Source: Henriciella sp. (GTDB lineage Bacteria; Pseudomonadota; Alphaproteobacteria; Caulobacterales; Hyphomonadaceae). Taken from it: a stretch of 64,000 bases of DNA. Position numbers and translations under genes: made by a program. Below are positions 1 through 7,893 of the stretch, piece after piece. Every line of letters starts with the position of its first letter. Positions within the stretch are counted from its first letter, which is position 1. Below the pieces are notes generated by a model. The model had not been told where the DNA came from. It did not search any database and saw only the letters and a list, made by a program, of their open reading frames with translations. The stretch is taken from contig JABSPZ010000017.1 in the NCBI GenBank assembly GCA_013213785.1, positions 1 through 64,000 on the forward strand, read 5' to 3'.

Positions 1-88
1 CCGGACACAGGTCAGTACCAGACCAAGGTGCGCCGAAAACTCGAAAAAGACCTTGCAATGCAGGAGCCATCCACACAAGACGCTCAGA
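1..88. other. window edge, unresolved
   Basis: This short stretch lies downstream of the lysyl-tRNA synthetase stop codon. On the minus strand an ATG at 68-70 opens a frame that stays open to the window edge and could be the first 23 codons of a following gene, but it has no good ribosome binding site. A plus-strand frame is also open from base 1 to a TGA at 130-132 and could be the tail of a gene ending inside lysK. Neither can be decided from this window. Confidence 0.2.
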
Positions 89-1675
89 TCAACGCGCCAG
101 GGCATCCTCGATCAGCTGTGCGGTCTCTTTGACGCCATAGAGCGCTATGAAGCCGCCAAAGCGTGGGCCTTGGCTTTGGCCGAGGAGGACTTCGTAGAGG
201 GCTTGGAACCAGCCGCGCAGGTTTTCAAATTCGTGCTCTTTGCCGACGGTGAAGGTCAGCGTTTGTAGCTCACCTTGATCGACCGGGTCGCTCCATTCGC
301 GCAGGCGTTTCGCCAGGTCTTCCATTGCGGCGCGTTCTTGCTCATCCGGGGCGCGGTAGGATTTGGTTGGCTCCACGAAGTCGCGATAATATTCCATCGC
401 ATAGCCTGCCAGTCTATCCAGAAGCGGATGGCTCTCGGGTGAGGCCTCTGGCGCATAGCGGGAGATGAAGCCCCACAGCTGTTCGCGGGTTTCTGGGTTC
501 GCGGCGCTGACCAGATTGAGCAGCAGAGCAAAGCTGACGGGCGACGTCTCTGCTGGCGGGTTGCCGTCATGGATGTGCCAGACCGGATTGCCGATTTGCG
601 CTTTTGGTTCCTCGCTCGGGAATTTCTCCAGGAAGGTCAGATACTCGTCCACGGCCTTTGGGATGACGTCGAAATAAAGCTTCTTCGCCACGCGTGGTTT
701 CTGGAACTGATATAGCGACAGGCTTTCCTGCGGCGCATATTTCAGCCACTCTTCGACGGCGATGCCATTGCCTTTGGTTTTGGAGATTTTGGTGCCGTGC
801 TCGTCTAGGAAGAGTTCATAGACATATTGTTGTGGCGGCTGACAGCCGAGGATGCGCGTGATCTTGGAATAGATCGGGGCATTGTCTTGGTGGTCTTTGC
901 CGAACATCTCAAAGTCGACGCCGAGCGCGGCCCAACGCATGCCGAAATCCGGCTTCCATTGCAGCTTCGTATTGCCGCCTGTGACAGGAAGTGTGACGTC
1001 CGTGCCGTCCTCATCCTCGAACGTGATCGTCCCAGCCTTCGCATCGATCGCTTTCATCGGGACGTAAAGTACACGGCCAGTCGTCGGTGAGATTGGCAAG
1101 AAAGGCGAATAGGTCGCCTGACGTTCTGCGCCGAGGGTTGGCAGCATGACGCCCATTATCTCGTCGAACTTTTCGAGTGCGCGCAGCAGCATCGGGTCGA
1201 ACGTGCCGTCTTTATAGCAATCGGTGGCCGACAAGAACTCATACTCAAAGCCGAAACTGTCCAAAAAAGAACAGAGCCGCGCGCCCATATGCGCGCCATA
1301 GCTGTCATGCGTGCCAAACGGGTCCGGCACATCGGTTAGCGGCTTTTGCAGATATTGATCGAGGCTTTCCGGGTTCGGCACGGTTGGCGGCACTTTACGC
1401 ATGCCGTCCATATCGTCTGAGATACAGATGAGTTTGGTTTCAAAGTCGCCGCCGGTCAGCGCTTCAAACGCGGTTTTTACCATCGTTGTGCGCACAACTT
1501 CGCCGAAGGTCCCGATATGCGGCAAGCCAGACGGACCATAGCCGGTCTCGAACACCACGGGCCCCTGTTTCGGTTTGCCCTGTTTCTCCATATTGCGCAG
1601 GCGTTTGAGTAGGGCGCGCGCTTGTTCGAACGGCCAGGCTTTTGCGGTTTCTGCGAGCGTTTGGAGATCACTCAT
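89..1675 (-). CDS. lysK: Lysine--tRNA ligase, class I
   Basis: This is a cytosolic class I lysyl-tRNA synthetase, which charges tRNA-Lys with lysine using ATP. The protein is 528 residues. The Rossmann nucleotide-binding fold is marked by a HIGH-type motif (PHIGT, residues 52-56) and a KMSKS-type loop (KISKTKG) in the second half. The archaeal/alphaproteobacterial class I family is normally about 500-550 residues, so it looks complete. The start at 1675 is chosen over an upstream ATG at 1717 because AAGGAG lies eight bases before it. Alphaproteobacteria commonly use this class I enzyme in place of the class II LysS. It is transcribed away from the membrane-protein cassette at 1834. Confidence 0.95.
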   Translation of the reverse strand: MSDLQTLAETAKAWPFEQARALLKRLRNMEKQGKPKQGPVVFETGYGPSGLPHIGTFGEVVRTTMVKTAFEALTGGDFETKLICISDDMDGMRKVPPTVPNPESLDQYLQKPLTDVPDPFGTHDSYGAHMGARLCSFLDSFGFEYEFLSATDCYKDGTFDPMLLRALEKFDEIMGVMLPTLGAERQATYSPFLPISPTTGRVLYVPMKAIDAKAGTITFEDEDGTDVTLPVTGGNTKLQWKPDFGMRWAALGVDFEMFGKDHQDNAPIYSKITRILGCQPPQQYVYELFLDEHGTKISKTKGNGIAVEEWLKYAPQESLSLYQFQKPRVAKKLYFDVIPKAVDEYLTFLEKFPSEEPKAQIGNPVWHIHDGNPPAETSPVSFALLLNLVSAANPETREQLWGFISRYAPEASPESHPLLDRLAGYAMEYYRDFVEPTKSYRAPDEQERAAMEDLAKRLREWSDPVDQGELQTLTFTVGKEHEFENLRGWFQALYEVLLGQSQGPRFGGFIALYGVKETAQLIEDALAR

Positions 1676-1770
1676 GAATTGGGCTCCTTGGTTGAGGGCC
1701 GGGAGGTACCACTCCAAGCGCTCCTGTCAAAGGTGGATTCAGAGGAATTCGCGATATTGAGTTAAAAATG

Positions 1771-1784
1771 TTTGACATGTCAAA
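1771..1784. promoter_or_regulatory. Perfect palindrome, probable operator/promoter of the XRE cassette
   Basis: TTTGACATGTCAAA is a perfect 14-bp palindrome containing a -35-like TTGACA (1772-1777). It is flanked by direct copies of AAAAATGTTT at 1764-1773 and 1782-1791, and the half TTGACATG recurs at 1816-1823, just before the first gene. The XRE regulator encoded last in the same cassette is the obvious candidate ligand, which would give autorepression. A -10 box is not clear (TACATG lies 17 bases after TTGACA). Binding is inferred. Confidence 0.6.
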
Positions 1785-1833
1785 AATGTTTTACTACATG
1801 GGGTGTACAAGATTTTTGACATGGGGGTCTCTA

Positions 1834-2256
1834 ATGGGATTTCAAGAAAAGATGGCTTGGGCCATGGTTGTGGTTCTGATCGTCACGGGCGTAACGTACT
1901 TTAGCACAGTCTTTCAGGCGTCGGCGGCGCTCGGCGCTGTTGCACCGCCAGACCTGCCTCTTATGTTTGGATATGCGGTGTTTTTGGTGGTTTTGACCAT
2001 CGTGGCAGCGGTTATCATATCAGTTTCTCGGCCATCTGAAGCGGGCGAAGGGCCGGATGAACGCGACAAACTCATCCAGTATAAAGGCGAGGCCCAGAGT
2101 GGTCGCTTGATGGGGGCTCTAATGATTGGCGCCCTGCTAGGCGTGGGCATGAGCGGCGACGCGAATTTACTATTCCATTTTGTCTTTGCGAATTTGATTA
2201 TCGCACAGATCGCCCAGTTTGGTTTTCAGATCCTCTATTATCGCAGAGGAGCTTGA
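1834..2256 (+). CDS. Small four-helix membrane protein, first of a paralogous pair
   Basis: Unnamed integral membrane protein of 140 residues. Four hydrophobic segments are visible (about residues 8-28, 42-64, 92-106 and 111-131). The loop between the second and third carries GPDERDKLIQYKGE, which matches DGDERDRLIRMKSEG in the next gene, so the two are tandem paralogues. The start at 1834 follows a GGGGGT ribosome-binding-like stretch; an ATG at 1768 would place the start inside the palindromic promoter. It heads a tight cassette (3-bp gap to the next gene) ending in an XRE regulator, an arrangement known from DUF2178-like membrane proteins paired with YozG-type regulators. Substrate and function are unknown. 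Confidence 0.75.
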   Translation: MGFQEKMAWAMVVVLIVTGVTYFSTVFQASAALGAVAPPDLPLMFGYAVFLVVLTIVAAVIISVSRPSEAGEGPDERDKLIQYKGEAQSGRLMGALMIGALLGVGMSGDANLLFHFVFANLIIAQIAQFGFQILYYRRGA

Positions 2257-2259
2257 GTC

Positions 2260-2694
2260 ATGTCATTCTGGGAAAGGAACACCATCGTCCTCGCGCTTGG
2301 GTCGATCATCGGAGGCGTCTTCTACTTTTCGATTGTGACCTGGCAGTCTCTCGCCGCGGGAAGCCTGGTCGCACCAAGCCTCGCGGTCTGGATCGGCTAT
2401 ATGGTCTTGCAATTCTGCGTCTCAATGCTGGGCATGTGGCCAGGTGCACGCAAACTAAAAGCTGATCCAGAAAACACGGCGCCTGCTGACGGCGATGAAC
2501 GCGACCGCCTCATTCGGATGAAGTCTGAGGGCCTGCAGGGGCACATTATGTCCGCCCTGATTTTTGTTTGCATGGCGGCTTGGTTTTTCCATTCGAGTGT
2601 AGCGCTTCTGTTCCATTCCCTGGTGGCCGCTTTAATCTTGAGCGAGCTGGCGCGTGCGGGCTGGCAAGTCTTCAATTACAATCGGGCGATCTGA
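2260..2694 (+). CDS. Small four-helix membrane protein, second of a paralogous pair
   Basis: Membrane protein of 144 residues with four predicted helices (about residues 7-28, 41-61, 94-111 and 114-134) and the conserved cytoplasmic-loop motif DERDRLIRMKSEG shared with the preceding gene. It starts three bases after that gene's stop and ends one base before the regulator's ATG, so all three are almost certainly one transcript. The two copies differ throughout their helices, which suggests a heterodimer or old duplication. No enzymatic motif is visible. Confidence 0.75.
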   Translation: MSFWERNTIVLALGSIIGGVFYFSIVTWQSLAAGSLVAPSLAVWIGYMVLQFCVSMLGMWPGARKLKADPENTAPADGDERDRLIRMKSEGLQGHIMSALIFVCMAAWFFHSSVALLFHSLVAALILSELARAGWQVFNYNRAI

Positions 2695-2695
2695 T

Positions 2696-2914
2696 ATGGC
2701 GAAGCGTCCACCGATCACCAATCGCGTCAAAGAACTGCGCGAGGCGAAGGATCAAATGAGCCAGTCAGCCCTGGCGAAAGAAATTGGGGTCACGCGCCAA
2801 ACCGTCATTGCGATCGAGCAAGGGAAATACTCGCCCAGCTTGGAAAGCGCTTTCCGAATTGCCCGTGTGTTCGACGTCGGATTAGAGGATGTCTTTGGGT
2901 GGGACGGCGACTAA
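2696..2914 (+). CDS. XRE-family helix-turn-helix regulator
   Basis: A minimal 72-residue DNA-binding protein of the Cro/CI (YozG-like) type. The HTH spans roughly residues 8-62 with the typical SQSALAKEIGVTRQTVIAIE core followed by SPSLESAFRIARVFDVGLEDVF. It has no effector domain. The ATG at 2696 directly follows the previous stop codon (TGATATG), indicating translational coupling to the membrane proteins. It probably represses its own cassette through the TTTGACATGTCAAA palindrome at 1771. The membrane proteins may modulate it, but that is only inferred from linkage. Confidence 0.88.
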   Translation: MAKRPPITNRVKELREAKDQMSQSALAKEIGVTRQTVIAIEQGKYSPSLESAFRIARVFDVGLEDVFGWDGD

Positions 2915-3078
2915 AGCCCAACCGGATGCACCTCTGAGAGACCGCGGAGGCGAAGCCGAGCAAGCAATTCCTTGGAGCGTTCGACCGTGACTGGATCGCC
3001 ATACTCCATAATGGTACGCTCTCTCTGATCGGACTTGGTGTCACGATGGAACACTTTTGTGGCGATTAGGCGTTTCAT
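2911..3078 (-). CDS. 55-residue basic small protein
   Basis: Small ORF below the usual length cut-off. It starts at ATG 3078 and ends with TAG at 2911-2913, overlapping the XRE stop codon tail to tail. The product is rich in Arg, Lys and Leu with an amphipathic C-terminal half (ERSKELLARLRLRGLSEV). It lies 71 bases downstream of the alkylsulfatase on the same strand, so it could be the last gene of that transcript. GGGAAG, six bases before the ATG, could serve as ribosome binding site, but both it and the first two bases of the ATG are buried in a long hairpin. I recognise no family. Coding status is plausible, not proven. Confidence 0.45.
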   Translation of the reverse strand: MKRLIATKVFHRDTKSDQRERTIMEYGDPVTVERSKELLARLRLRGLSEVHPVGL

Positions 3079-3118
3079 ATTGCTTCCCTTCGACTTTCTG
3101 TTCGATGAGAAGCAATAT
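3077..3118 (-). promoter_or_regulatory. Hairpin covering ribosome binding site and start codon of the small ORF
   Basis: On the minus strand ATATTGCTTC (3118-3109) pairs perfectly with GAAGCAATAT (3086-3077). Inside, U-G and C-G pairs and a 4-bp UCGA/UCGA helix extend the stem with one A-A mismatch, leaving an 8-base loop. The 3' arm contains GGGAAG and the first two bases of the AUG at 3078. No U-tract follows, so it is not a normal terminator. It could block translation unless opened, for example by temperature or a trans-acting RNA, or it could be a DNA operator. Confidence 0.5.
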
Positions 3119-3149
3119 TCGCGCCATAGGCGAGTTTTCTGAGCCCGTT

Positions 3150-5147
3150 TTAAGGCGTAACCGTGTTAAACCAGAAAGGCGGCTGATCGAGTGCATCGAA
3201 CATCGCGGAAACAGCGCCGCGTTTGCCGCCTACTTTCATCTTACCTGTCGTTACCAATCCAAGCGGGCTGGCATCTCCCAAGACTAATCGATCAAAATTC
3301 AGGCGGTCGATCGTGACGGTGGCCGCGGGATCTTCGATTGTCCCTTCGCGCGGAACGATGACGGCTTTCTCTACCAGAAGCGAGATGGTCTCGCCCGTGT
3401 CCGGAAAGTCAAACACAATCGCGAACGGGTCCCGGTCAATCTTCGACGGATTGTATCGGGCCGCGAGTGCATCGAACAAATCGATCGATGGAACAGCTCT
3501 CAGAAAATCTGCATTGCCAAGTTGCGGGTTGCCAACATTGGGAAGTCCGCGGCGAAGTTCCGCGGCACCGGTCAGATAATAGCTGCGCCAAGCTCCGCTT
3601 TCCGCTTGAAAGCCGAGCTGTTCATAGGCGGCCGATAGCCAATCCCGCGCCTCTTGGTTCTCCGGTTCTGCAAACACCAAGTGGTTGAACACTTCTGCGG
3701 CCCAGCGGTAATCCCCAGACGAGAAGGCATTCTGCCCGATTTCCAACACTGAAGCGGCCCCGCCCATGGCTTCAACATAGCGTTCGGCGGTGACCTCATG
3801 CGGCAGACGATTATACTCTGCTGGAACACCGCCCCACCATCCGAAATAGTGCTGATAGACGGCTTTGGCATTGTGATTGAGCGTGCCGTAATACCCTCTT
3901 GTCGCGAAATCATCGGCTTGGAAAGCGGGCTCTTCAACCGCTTCCGCCGCCTCGACCATGGTCGCGCCAGCATTTGCATTGCGCAGCGTCTGATCATGCA
4001 CATAGCGATAGATGTCACGCTGACTGGCGAGGAATTGAACCACATTCTCTTGGCCCCAAGTGGGCCAATGGTGGGAGGCAAAGACGACGTCACTGGTTTC
4101 GCCATACTCGGCCAGAACATAGTCGATCGCGCGGCTCCATTTGAGCGCGTCTCGAACTTTCGCGCCACGCGGGGTCAGCACGTTATGGAAGGTCGCGGTT
4201 GCAACTTCAGCCGTGCAGAGCGCGCGCTTCTCAGGCAGGTAGAACATAAATTCTGCTGGCGCCTCAGTGCCAGCCGCATCGATGAATTCGAAGGTCACAC
4301 CATCAATGACGCGGACTGTTCCGCGGCCTTCAATCTCTTCGGTTGGAAGAAGTAAGCTAATCGTCCCGTTCGGGAGGCCGGGTCCTAGACCCGACCCAAC
4401 ATGCGCGGTCGTAGAGCGGGGCAGCGTATTACCGAACATTAGCGTTGAACGGCGGCCCATCTGATTGCCTGCGATCAGGTTTTCCGACACGGCGCTTTCT
4501 GAAAATCCAATCGGGGCAAGAACAGGCACGCCATTGGCGACATCCTCGTCCGAGATAACGCCGCGCGCGCCGCCAAAATGGTCCGCATGAGAGTGCGTGT
4601 AGAGGACCCCTGTCACGGGCCGCTCGCCGAGTGTGTCATTTACAAGCTTCAGCGAGGCGGCTGCGGTTTCAGTTGCGGTGAGGGGGTCGACGATAATCCA
4701 ACCCGTGTCGCCCTCGATTACACTCATGACCGAGAGATCATAGCCGCGCACCTGATACACGCCATCCATCACTCTGAAGAGGCCGTGATGCGCTGCGAGT
4801 TGGGATTGCCGCCAAAGCGAAGGGTTCACGGTCTCTGGCGCATTGCCGTCTAGGAATTCAAACTGCGGAATGGCCCAAACGACCGAGCCGTCATCTCCGA
4901 GAATAGCCTCGTCTTCGATGTACGCGATGCGATCACGGCGGGCATCTTCACCGTCAGAGCCGGGCGCTAGATCAAGCCGCGCCGCGAGGGAGGCATTGGC
5001 TTGCTTCGTTGCTTCGGTTGCTGTGCCTGGAGACGGGAGGCCCGCTTCGATAGCCGCTGCAGTAGGTTCAGGCGTAGGGGGAATTGCTGGGTCTTGGCCA
5101 CAGGCCGATAAGAGCGCTCCGCCGAGCGCCGCCATCCATGTTCGCAT
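3150..5147 (-). CDS. Secreted SdsA1/YjcS-type alkyl sulfatase (metallo-beta-lactamase fold)
   Basis: A 665-residue lipoprotein (signal peptide ending LLSAC, Cys16) that likely hydrolyses primary alkyl sulfates such as SDS in the periplasm. The metallo-beta-lactamase domain shows the Zn-binding motif THSHADHFGG (184-193), with further ligands plausibly Glu299, Glu314 (CTAEVA) and the SHHWPTWG histidines near 359-360, matching the order in SdsA1. The middle region supplies the dimerisation domain (about 380-520) and the C-terminus the SCP2-like domain (about 530-665). Length fits the family. A GGGAGGCGAG ribosome binding site precedes the ATG. A strong inverted repeat sits just upstream, suggesting dedicated regulation, but no regulator gene is adjacent. 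Confidence 0.9.
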   Translation of the reverse strand: MRTWMAALGGALLSACGQDPAIPPTPEPTAAAIEAGLPSPGTATEATKQANASLAARLDLAPGSDGEDARRDRIAYIEDEAILGDDGSVVWAIPQFEFLDGNAPETVNPSLWRQSQLAAHHGLFRVMDGVYQVRGYDLSVMSVIEGDTGWIIVDPLTATETAAASLKLVNDTLGERPVTGVLYTHSHADHFGGARGVISDEDVANGVPVLAPIGFSESAVSENLIAGNQMGRRSTLMFGNTLPRSTTAHVGSGLGPGLPNGTISLLLPTEEIEGRGTVRVIDGVTFEFIDAAGTEAPAEFMFYLPEKRALCTAEVATATFHNVLTPRGAKVRDALKWSRAIDYVLAEYGETSDVVFASHHWPTWGQENVVQFLASQRDIYRYVHDQTLRNANAGATMVEAAEAVEEPAFQADDFATRGYYGTLNHNAKAVYQHYFGWWGGVPAEYNRLPHEVTAERYVEAMGGAASVLEIGQNAFSSGDYRWAAEVFNHLVFAEPENQEARDWLSAAYEQLGFQAESGAWRSYYLTGAAELRRGLPNVGNPQLGNADFLRAVPSIDLFDALAARYNPSKIDRDPFAIVFDFPDTGETISLLVEKAVIVPREGTIEDPAATVTIDRLNFDRLVLGDASPLGLVTTGKMKVGGKRGAVSAMFDALDQPPFWFNTVTP

Positions 5148-5158
5148 TCTCGCCTCCC

Positions 5159-5185
5159 AATTATGACACCAGAAGTGTCATAATT
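5159..5185. promoter_or_regulatory. 11-bp inverted repeat, probable operator of the alkylsulfatase gene
   Basis: AATTATGACAC (5159-5169), spacer CAGAA, and GTGTCATAATT (5175-5185) form a perfect inverted repeat that ends just upstream of the ribosome binding site of the alkylsulfatase. A possible -10 (TAAAAT) lies just upstream on the minus strand, so the repeat would cover the transcription start. The size and symmetry suit a dimeric repressor. The cognate regulator is not in the neighbourhood. Confidence 0.6.
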
Positions 5186-5221
5186 TTATTGGGTCAACAA
5201 GAACGCGTTGCTGTTGTTATT

Positions 5222-5890
5222 TTAGAAGCGGTCGAGCCGTGTGGGTAAGCCGTATTCGGTGAGGCGTGTGCAGGCCCAAGCGTATTCGCTGGCGCAGGAC
5301 TCTTGCAGCAGACGGGTCGCGGTCGGTCGGTCACGCCGTCCGCCTAGGCCCATATACATCATATTACCAAGCCCTGCGCAGCCGCCTGGGTCCTTTAGGC
5401 TGCAAGCCTGCTCGTATAAGGCGCGTGCATGTTCGAGATCCACACTGCCATCCTCATCTTTTTGAGACGTATAGGCCTGTTGCATACAAGCTTCCGGATG
5501 GCGCCCTTCAAGGCAGGCGGCGTCATAATATGTTTTGGCCTTGGCATAATCTTGGACGGTGCCATTGCCACGGCGATACATTTCGCCGAGCGAGAAACAG
5601 TTCCGGGCCCACTGATCCTGTGGGAGCGAGCGGTCCGTGCAAAGCTTATCAAAAATGACCAAGGCTTCTTCCATCCGGCGTTCCGCGCGCGCTAGGTCAA
5701 CGCCATCTGAAGGACGGATGATGTCGCGGTCCTCAGCACCGAAGGTCAAACGCGCCGCATCACGCATAGCGCGTTCTGCGAAATACTCATCGGCGTTCTT
5801 TGGCGTTGGTTTTGGTTTGCCAAACTGAGCTGAGGCCGCGCCGCTCAGCATCGCCATTGCTATCAGAAGGGCGAATAATCTAACCAACAT
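5222..5890 (-). CDS. Secreted Sel1-repeat protein
   Basis: A 222-residue exported protein with a signal peptide ending in SGAASA. The mature part carries Sel1/TPR-like repeats, visible as the series LGEMYRRGNGTVQDYAKAKTYYD, AYTSQKDEDG...ARALYEQACS and LGNMMYMGLGG...ATRLLQESC, each ending in a cysteine-containing helix. Such repeats mediate protein-protein contacts in the periplasm. The start at 5890 is preferred to one at 5923 because GGAG lies seven bases before it and it gives a clean signal peptide. The gene precedes the alkylsulfatase on the same strand but is separated from it by an operator-like repeat, so co-regulation is uncertain. Confidence 0.8.
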   Translation of the reverse strand: MLVRLFALLIAMAMLSGAASAQFGKPKPTPKNADEYFAERAMRDAARLTFGAEDRDIIRPSDGVDLARAERRMEEALVIFDKLCTDRSLPQDQWARNCFSLGEMYRRGNGTVQDYAKAKTYYDAACLEGRHPEACMQQAYTSQKDEDGSVDLEHARALYEQACSLKDPGGCAGLGNMMYMGLGGRRDRPTATRLLQESCASEYAWACTRLTEYGLPTRLDRF

Positions 5891-6006
5891 GAAACGCTCC
5901 GTGATTTGTGTCATGTGTAACAAGATAACTAGGAATGCGGCGCTTTTCTGTCGAGTCTTGCCAGACAGTCATTGCGCTGCCACCGTGAAGAAAAGCGGAG
6001 GATCTC

Positions 6007-6978
6007 ATGTCACACGAAAATCAGAAACCCATCGGCTCGGGCTTTGGCGCAAAAACACCTGCCGCAGATGTTGTGAAAGGCTTGGATCTAAGCGGCAAGA
6101 ACGTGATCGTTACCGGCGGATATAGCGGGATTGGCATTGAAGAAGTTCGCGCTTTGGCGGGCGTTGGCGCGCATGTGACGGTCCCAGCGCGGCGTCCGGA
6201 TGCAGCCAAGGAAGCCCTCGCGGAGGTTGATGGACAGATTGAAGTTGCGAGCATGGATCTCGCTGATCTCGCCTCGGTCGGGAAGTTTGCCGATGACTAT
6301 GTCGGAAGTGGTCGCCAGCTCGATATCTTGATCAATAATGCCGGCATCATGGCCTGTCCCCTCGCGCGCGTCGGCCCTGGATGGGAAAGCCAATTCGGCA
6401 TCAACCACTTGGGACATATGGCGCTGGCGCAAGGCCTGCTGCCTGCGTTGAAAAAGGCGGGAAGCTCGCGTGTTGTGGCTCTTTCCTCAACAGCGCACAT
6501 TCGCGGCGACGTGAATTGGGAAGATCCGCATTACGAGAACAGTGAGTATGATAAATGGGGTGCCTATGCGCAGGCCAAGTCTGCGAACGCCTTGTTTGCG
6601 CTCGGCGCAGACCGCCGCTGGGATGAGTTTGGCGTCACAGCGTTTGGTGTCCATCCGGGCGGTATTTTCACGCCTCTGCAACGCCATCTCAGCGTAGAAG
6701 AAATGGCGGCCATGGGTTGGATGAACCCAGACGGTACCGTTCCGCCTGCCATCCAGGCCATGTTCAAAACGCCGGAGCAGGGCGCCTCGACGGCGACGTG
6801 GGCAGCAACGTCGCCACAACTTGAGGGACGTGGCGGCGAGTATTGCGAAGACTGTGATATCGCGCAGCTTGCTGGACCTGATAGTCAGCGATGGGAGCAC
6901 GCGCGTCCCTGGATTTGCGATAACGAAAAGGCGGACCAGCTTTGGTCTATGAGTGAGAAAATGCTCGCTGACGCTTAA
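6007..6978 (+). CDS. Short-chain dehydrogenase/reductase
   Basis: A 323-residue NAD(P)-dependent oxidoreductase of the extended SDR type resembling retinol dehydrogenase/protochlorophyllide reductase-like enzymes. The cofactor glycine motif TGGYSGIG is at about residues 36-43, the NNAG motif near residue 110, the catalytic serine in ALSST and the Tyr-Lys pair in YAQAK. HPGG follows, as usual in this subgroup. GGAGG lies eight bases before the ATG. The substrate cannot be read from the sequence. It is followed by the independently promoted ArsR cassette. Confidence 0.88.
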   Translation: MSHENQKPIGSGFGAKTPAADVVKGLDLSGKNVIVTGGYSGIGIEEVRALAGVGAHVTVPARRPDAAKEALAEVDGQIEVASMDLADLASVGKFADDYVGSGRQLDILINNAGIMACPLARVGPGWESQFGINHLGHMALAQGLLPALKKAGSSRVVALSSTAHIRGDVNWEDPHYENSEYDKWGAYAQAKSANALFALGADRRWDEFGVTAFGVHPGGIFTPLQRHLSVEEMAAMGWMNPDGTVPPAIQAMFKTPEQGASTATWAATSPQLEGRGGEYCEDCDIAQLAGPDSQRWEHARPWICDNEKADQLWSMSEKMLADA

Positions 6979-6993
6979 TGCTCAACTTTTTGG

Positions 6994-7041
6994 TTGAATA
7001 AAATCCTTCCTCTGATATATTCATCTATATGGTTGAATATA
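6994..7041 (+). promoter_or_regulatory. arsR promoter with inverted-repeat operator, apparently leaderless
   Basis: A -35-like TTGAAT (6994-6999) and -10-like TATATT (7016-7021) are separated by 16 bases, placing transcription start at about 7028, one base from the ATG at 7029. No ribosome binding site precedes that ATG, consistent with a leaderless mRNA. TATATTCA (7016-7023) and TGAATATA (7034-7041) form a perfect 8-bp inverted repeat with a 10-bp spacer spanning the -10 and the start codon, a typical ArsR-type operator position. TGGTTGAATA also occurs twice, at 6991 and 7030. Confidence 0.6.
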
Positions 7042-7349
7042 ATGATGTCCTGAACCAAACATTTCGTGCGCTGGCCGATCCAACGAGACGCGCGATGCTG
7101 GAGGATTTGCGCCGCGGTCCCAAAACGATTGGCGCGCTGGCTGAGCCATTCGCGATCAGTTTCGCCGCCACATCGAAGCATTTGGGTATTCTCGAAGACG
7201 CTCGACTGATCCGGAGGGAGAAGCAGGGCCGTGAACGCCTCTGTCATTTGGAGCCTGGCGCGATGCAAGAAGCGAAGGCGTGGCTCGAGCAGCATGCAGC
7301 CTTCTGGAACTCAGCTTTGGAAGCTTTGGAAACTGCTTTAAACGAATAG
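7029..7349 (+). CDS. ArsR-family transcriptional regulator
   Basis: A 106-residue winged-helix repressor. The DNA-binding core runs from LADPTRRAMLEDL (about 14-26) through ALAEPFAISFAATSKHLGILEDARLI (about 37-62) to the wing REKQGRERLCHLE. It lacks the cysteine motif of metal-sensing ArsR proteins, so it belongs to the subgroup that travels with SRPBCC genes. It is followed after one base by the SRPBCC gene and then by DUF3052, a common three-gene unit. It probably autoregulates through the repeat at 7016-7041. Confidence 0.9.
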   Translation: MVEYNDVLNQTFRALADPTRRAMLEDLRRGPKTIGALAEPFAISFAATSKHLGILEDARLIRREKQGRERLCHLEPGAMQEAKAWLEQHAAFWNSALEALETALNE

Positions 7350-7350
7350 G

Positions 7351-7893
7351 ATGATGCAAATGGGTGATTATGCGACTTATCCGGAGAACGCCGTGCTCGA
7401 AATCTATCGGGATTTGCCGGGACCGATTGATCGCGTGTGGGACTATTTGACGAAGTCGGAACTCCGCAAGAAATGGCTCTGTGCGGGTGTGGTTTCAAAT
7501 GAAGTCGGCGGGGAAATCCAGTTTCAGTTTGATCACTCTTTGCTTTCTCAACACCCAACACCGGACAGTCACCAAAACAGCGGCGATCAAAAGATGACGG
7601 GCATCGTACGCGTGTATGAACCACCGCATCATCTTGCCTTCTCATGGCCATCTGCAGAGGCTGAAGCGCCGACGGAAGTGGTCATCAAGTTGACTGAGAC
7701 CGAAGCGGGTGTTCGGTTGCATCTACGTCATGAAAGAGTGATCACCTCTGATTATAAGTCAGGTGCATCAGCCGGGTGGCATACGCATTTGGACATTCTC
7801 GGCGACACACTCGCGGGCGGTGTCGGTCGCGATTTCTGGGAGCACTTTTTGCCATTAGAGCAGGAATATAAGGCTAAACTGGCGGAGGTTTGA
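7351..7893 (+). CDS. SRPBCC (AHSA1-like) domain protein
   Basis: A 180-residue protein of the START/AHSA1 fold, a helix-grip ligand-binding domain. Diagnostic pieces are the N-terminal LEIYRDLPGPIDRVWDYLTKSELRKKW, a central GIVRVYEPPHHLAFSW strand pair and the C-terminal long helix HTHLDILGDTLAG. Ligand unknown. Three ATGs at 7351, 7354 and 7360 compete as start; the first lies one base after the arsR stop. Its TGA overlaps the ATG of the next gene (TGATG), indicating translational coupling in the ArsR-SRPBCC-DUF3052 unit. Confidence 0.85.
   Translation: MMQMGDYATYPENAVLEIYRDLPGPIDRVWDYLTKSELRKKWLCAGVVSNEVGGEIQFQFDHSLLSQHPTPDSHQNSGDQKMTGIVRVYEPPHHLAFSWPSAEAEAPTEVVIKLTETEAGVRLHLRHERVITSDYKSGASAGWHTHLDILGDTLAGGVGRDFWEHFLPLEQEYKAKLAEV

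Noticed and set aside
1768-1833. Extended N-terminus of the first membrane protein from ATG 1768
   Set aside because: It would overlap the palindromic promoter, and the alternative start at 1834 follows a purine-rich site and directly precedes the helix-rich family region.
3077-3118. Intrinsic terminator for the alkylsulfatase gene
   Set aside because: No U-tract follows the stem on the minus strand, and the 3' arm contains a ribosome-binding-like sequence and start codon.
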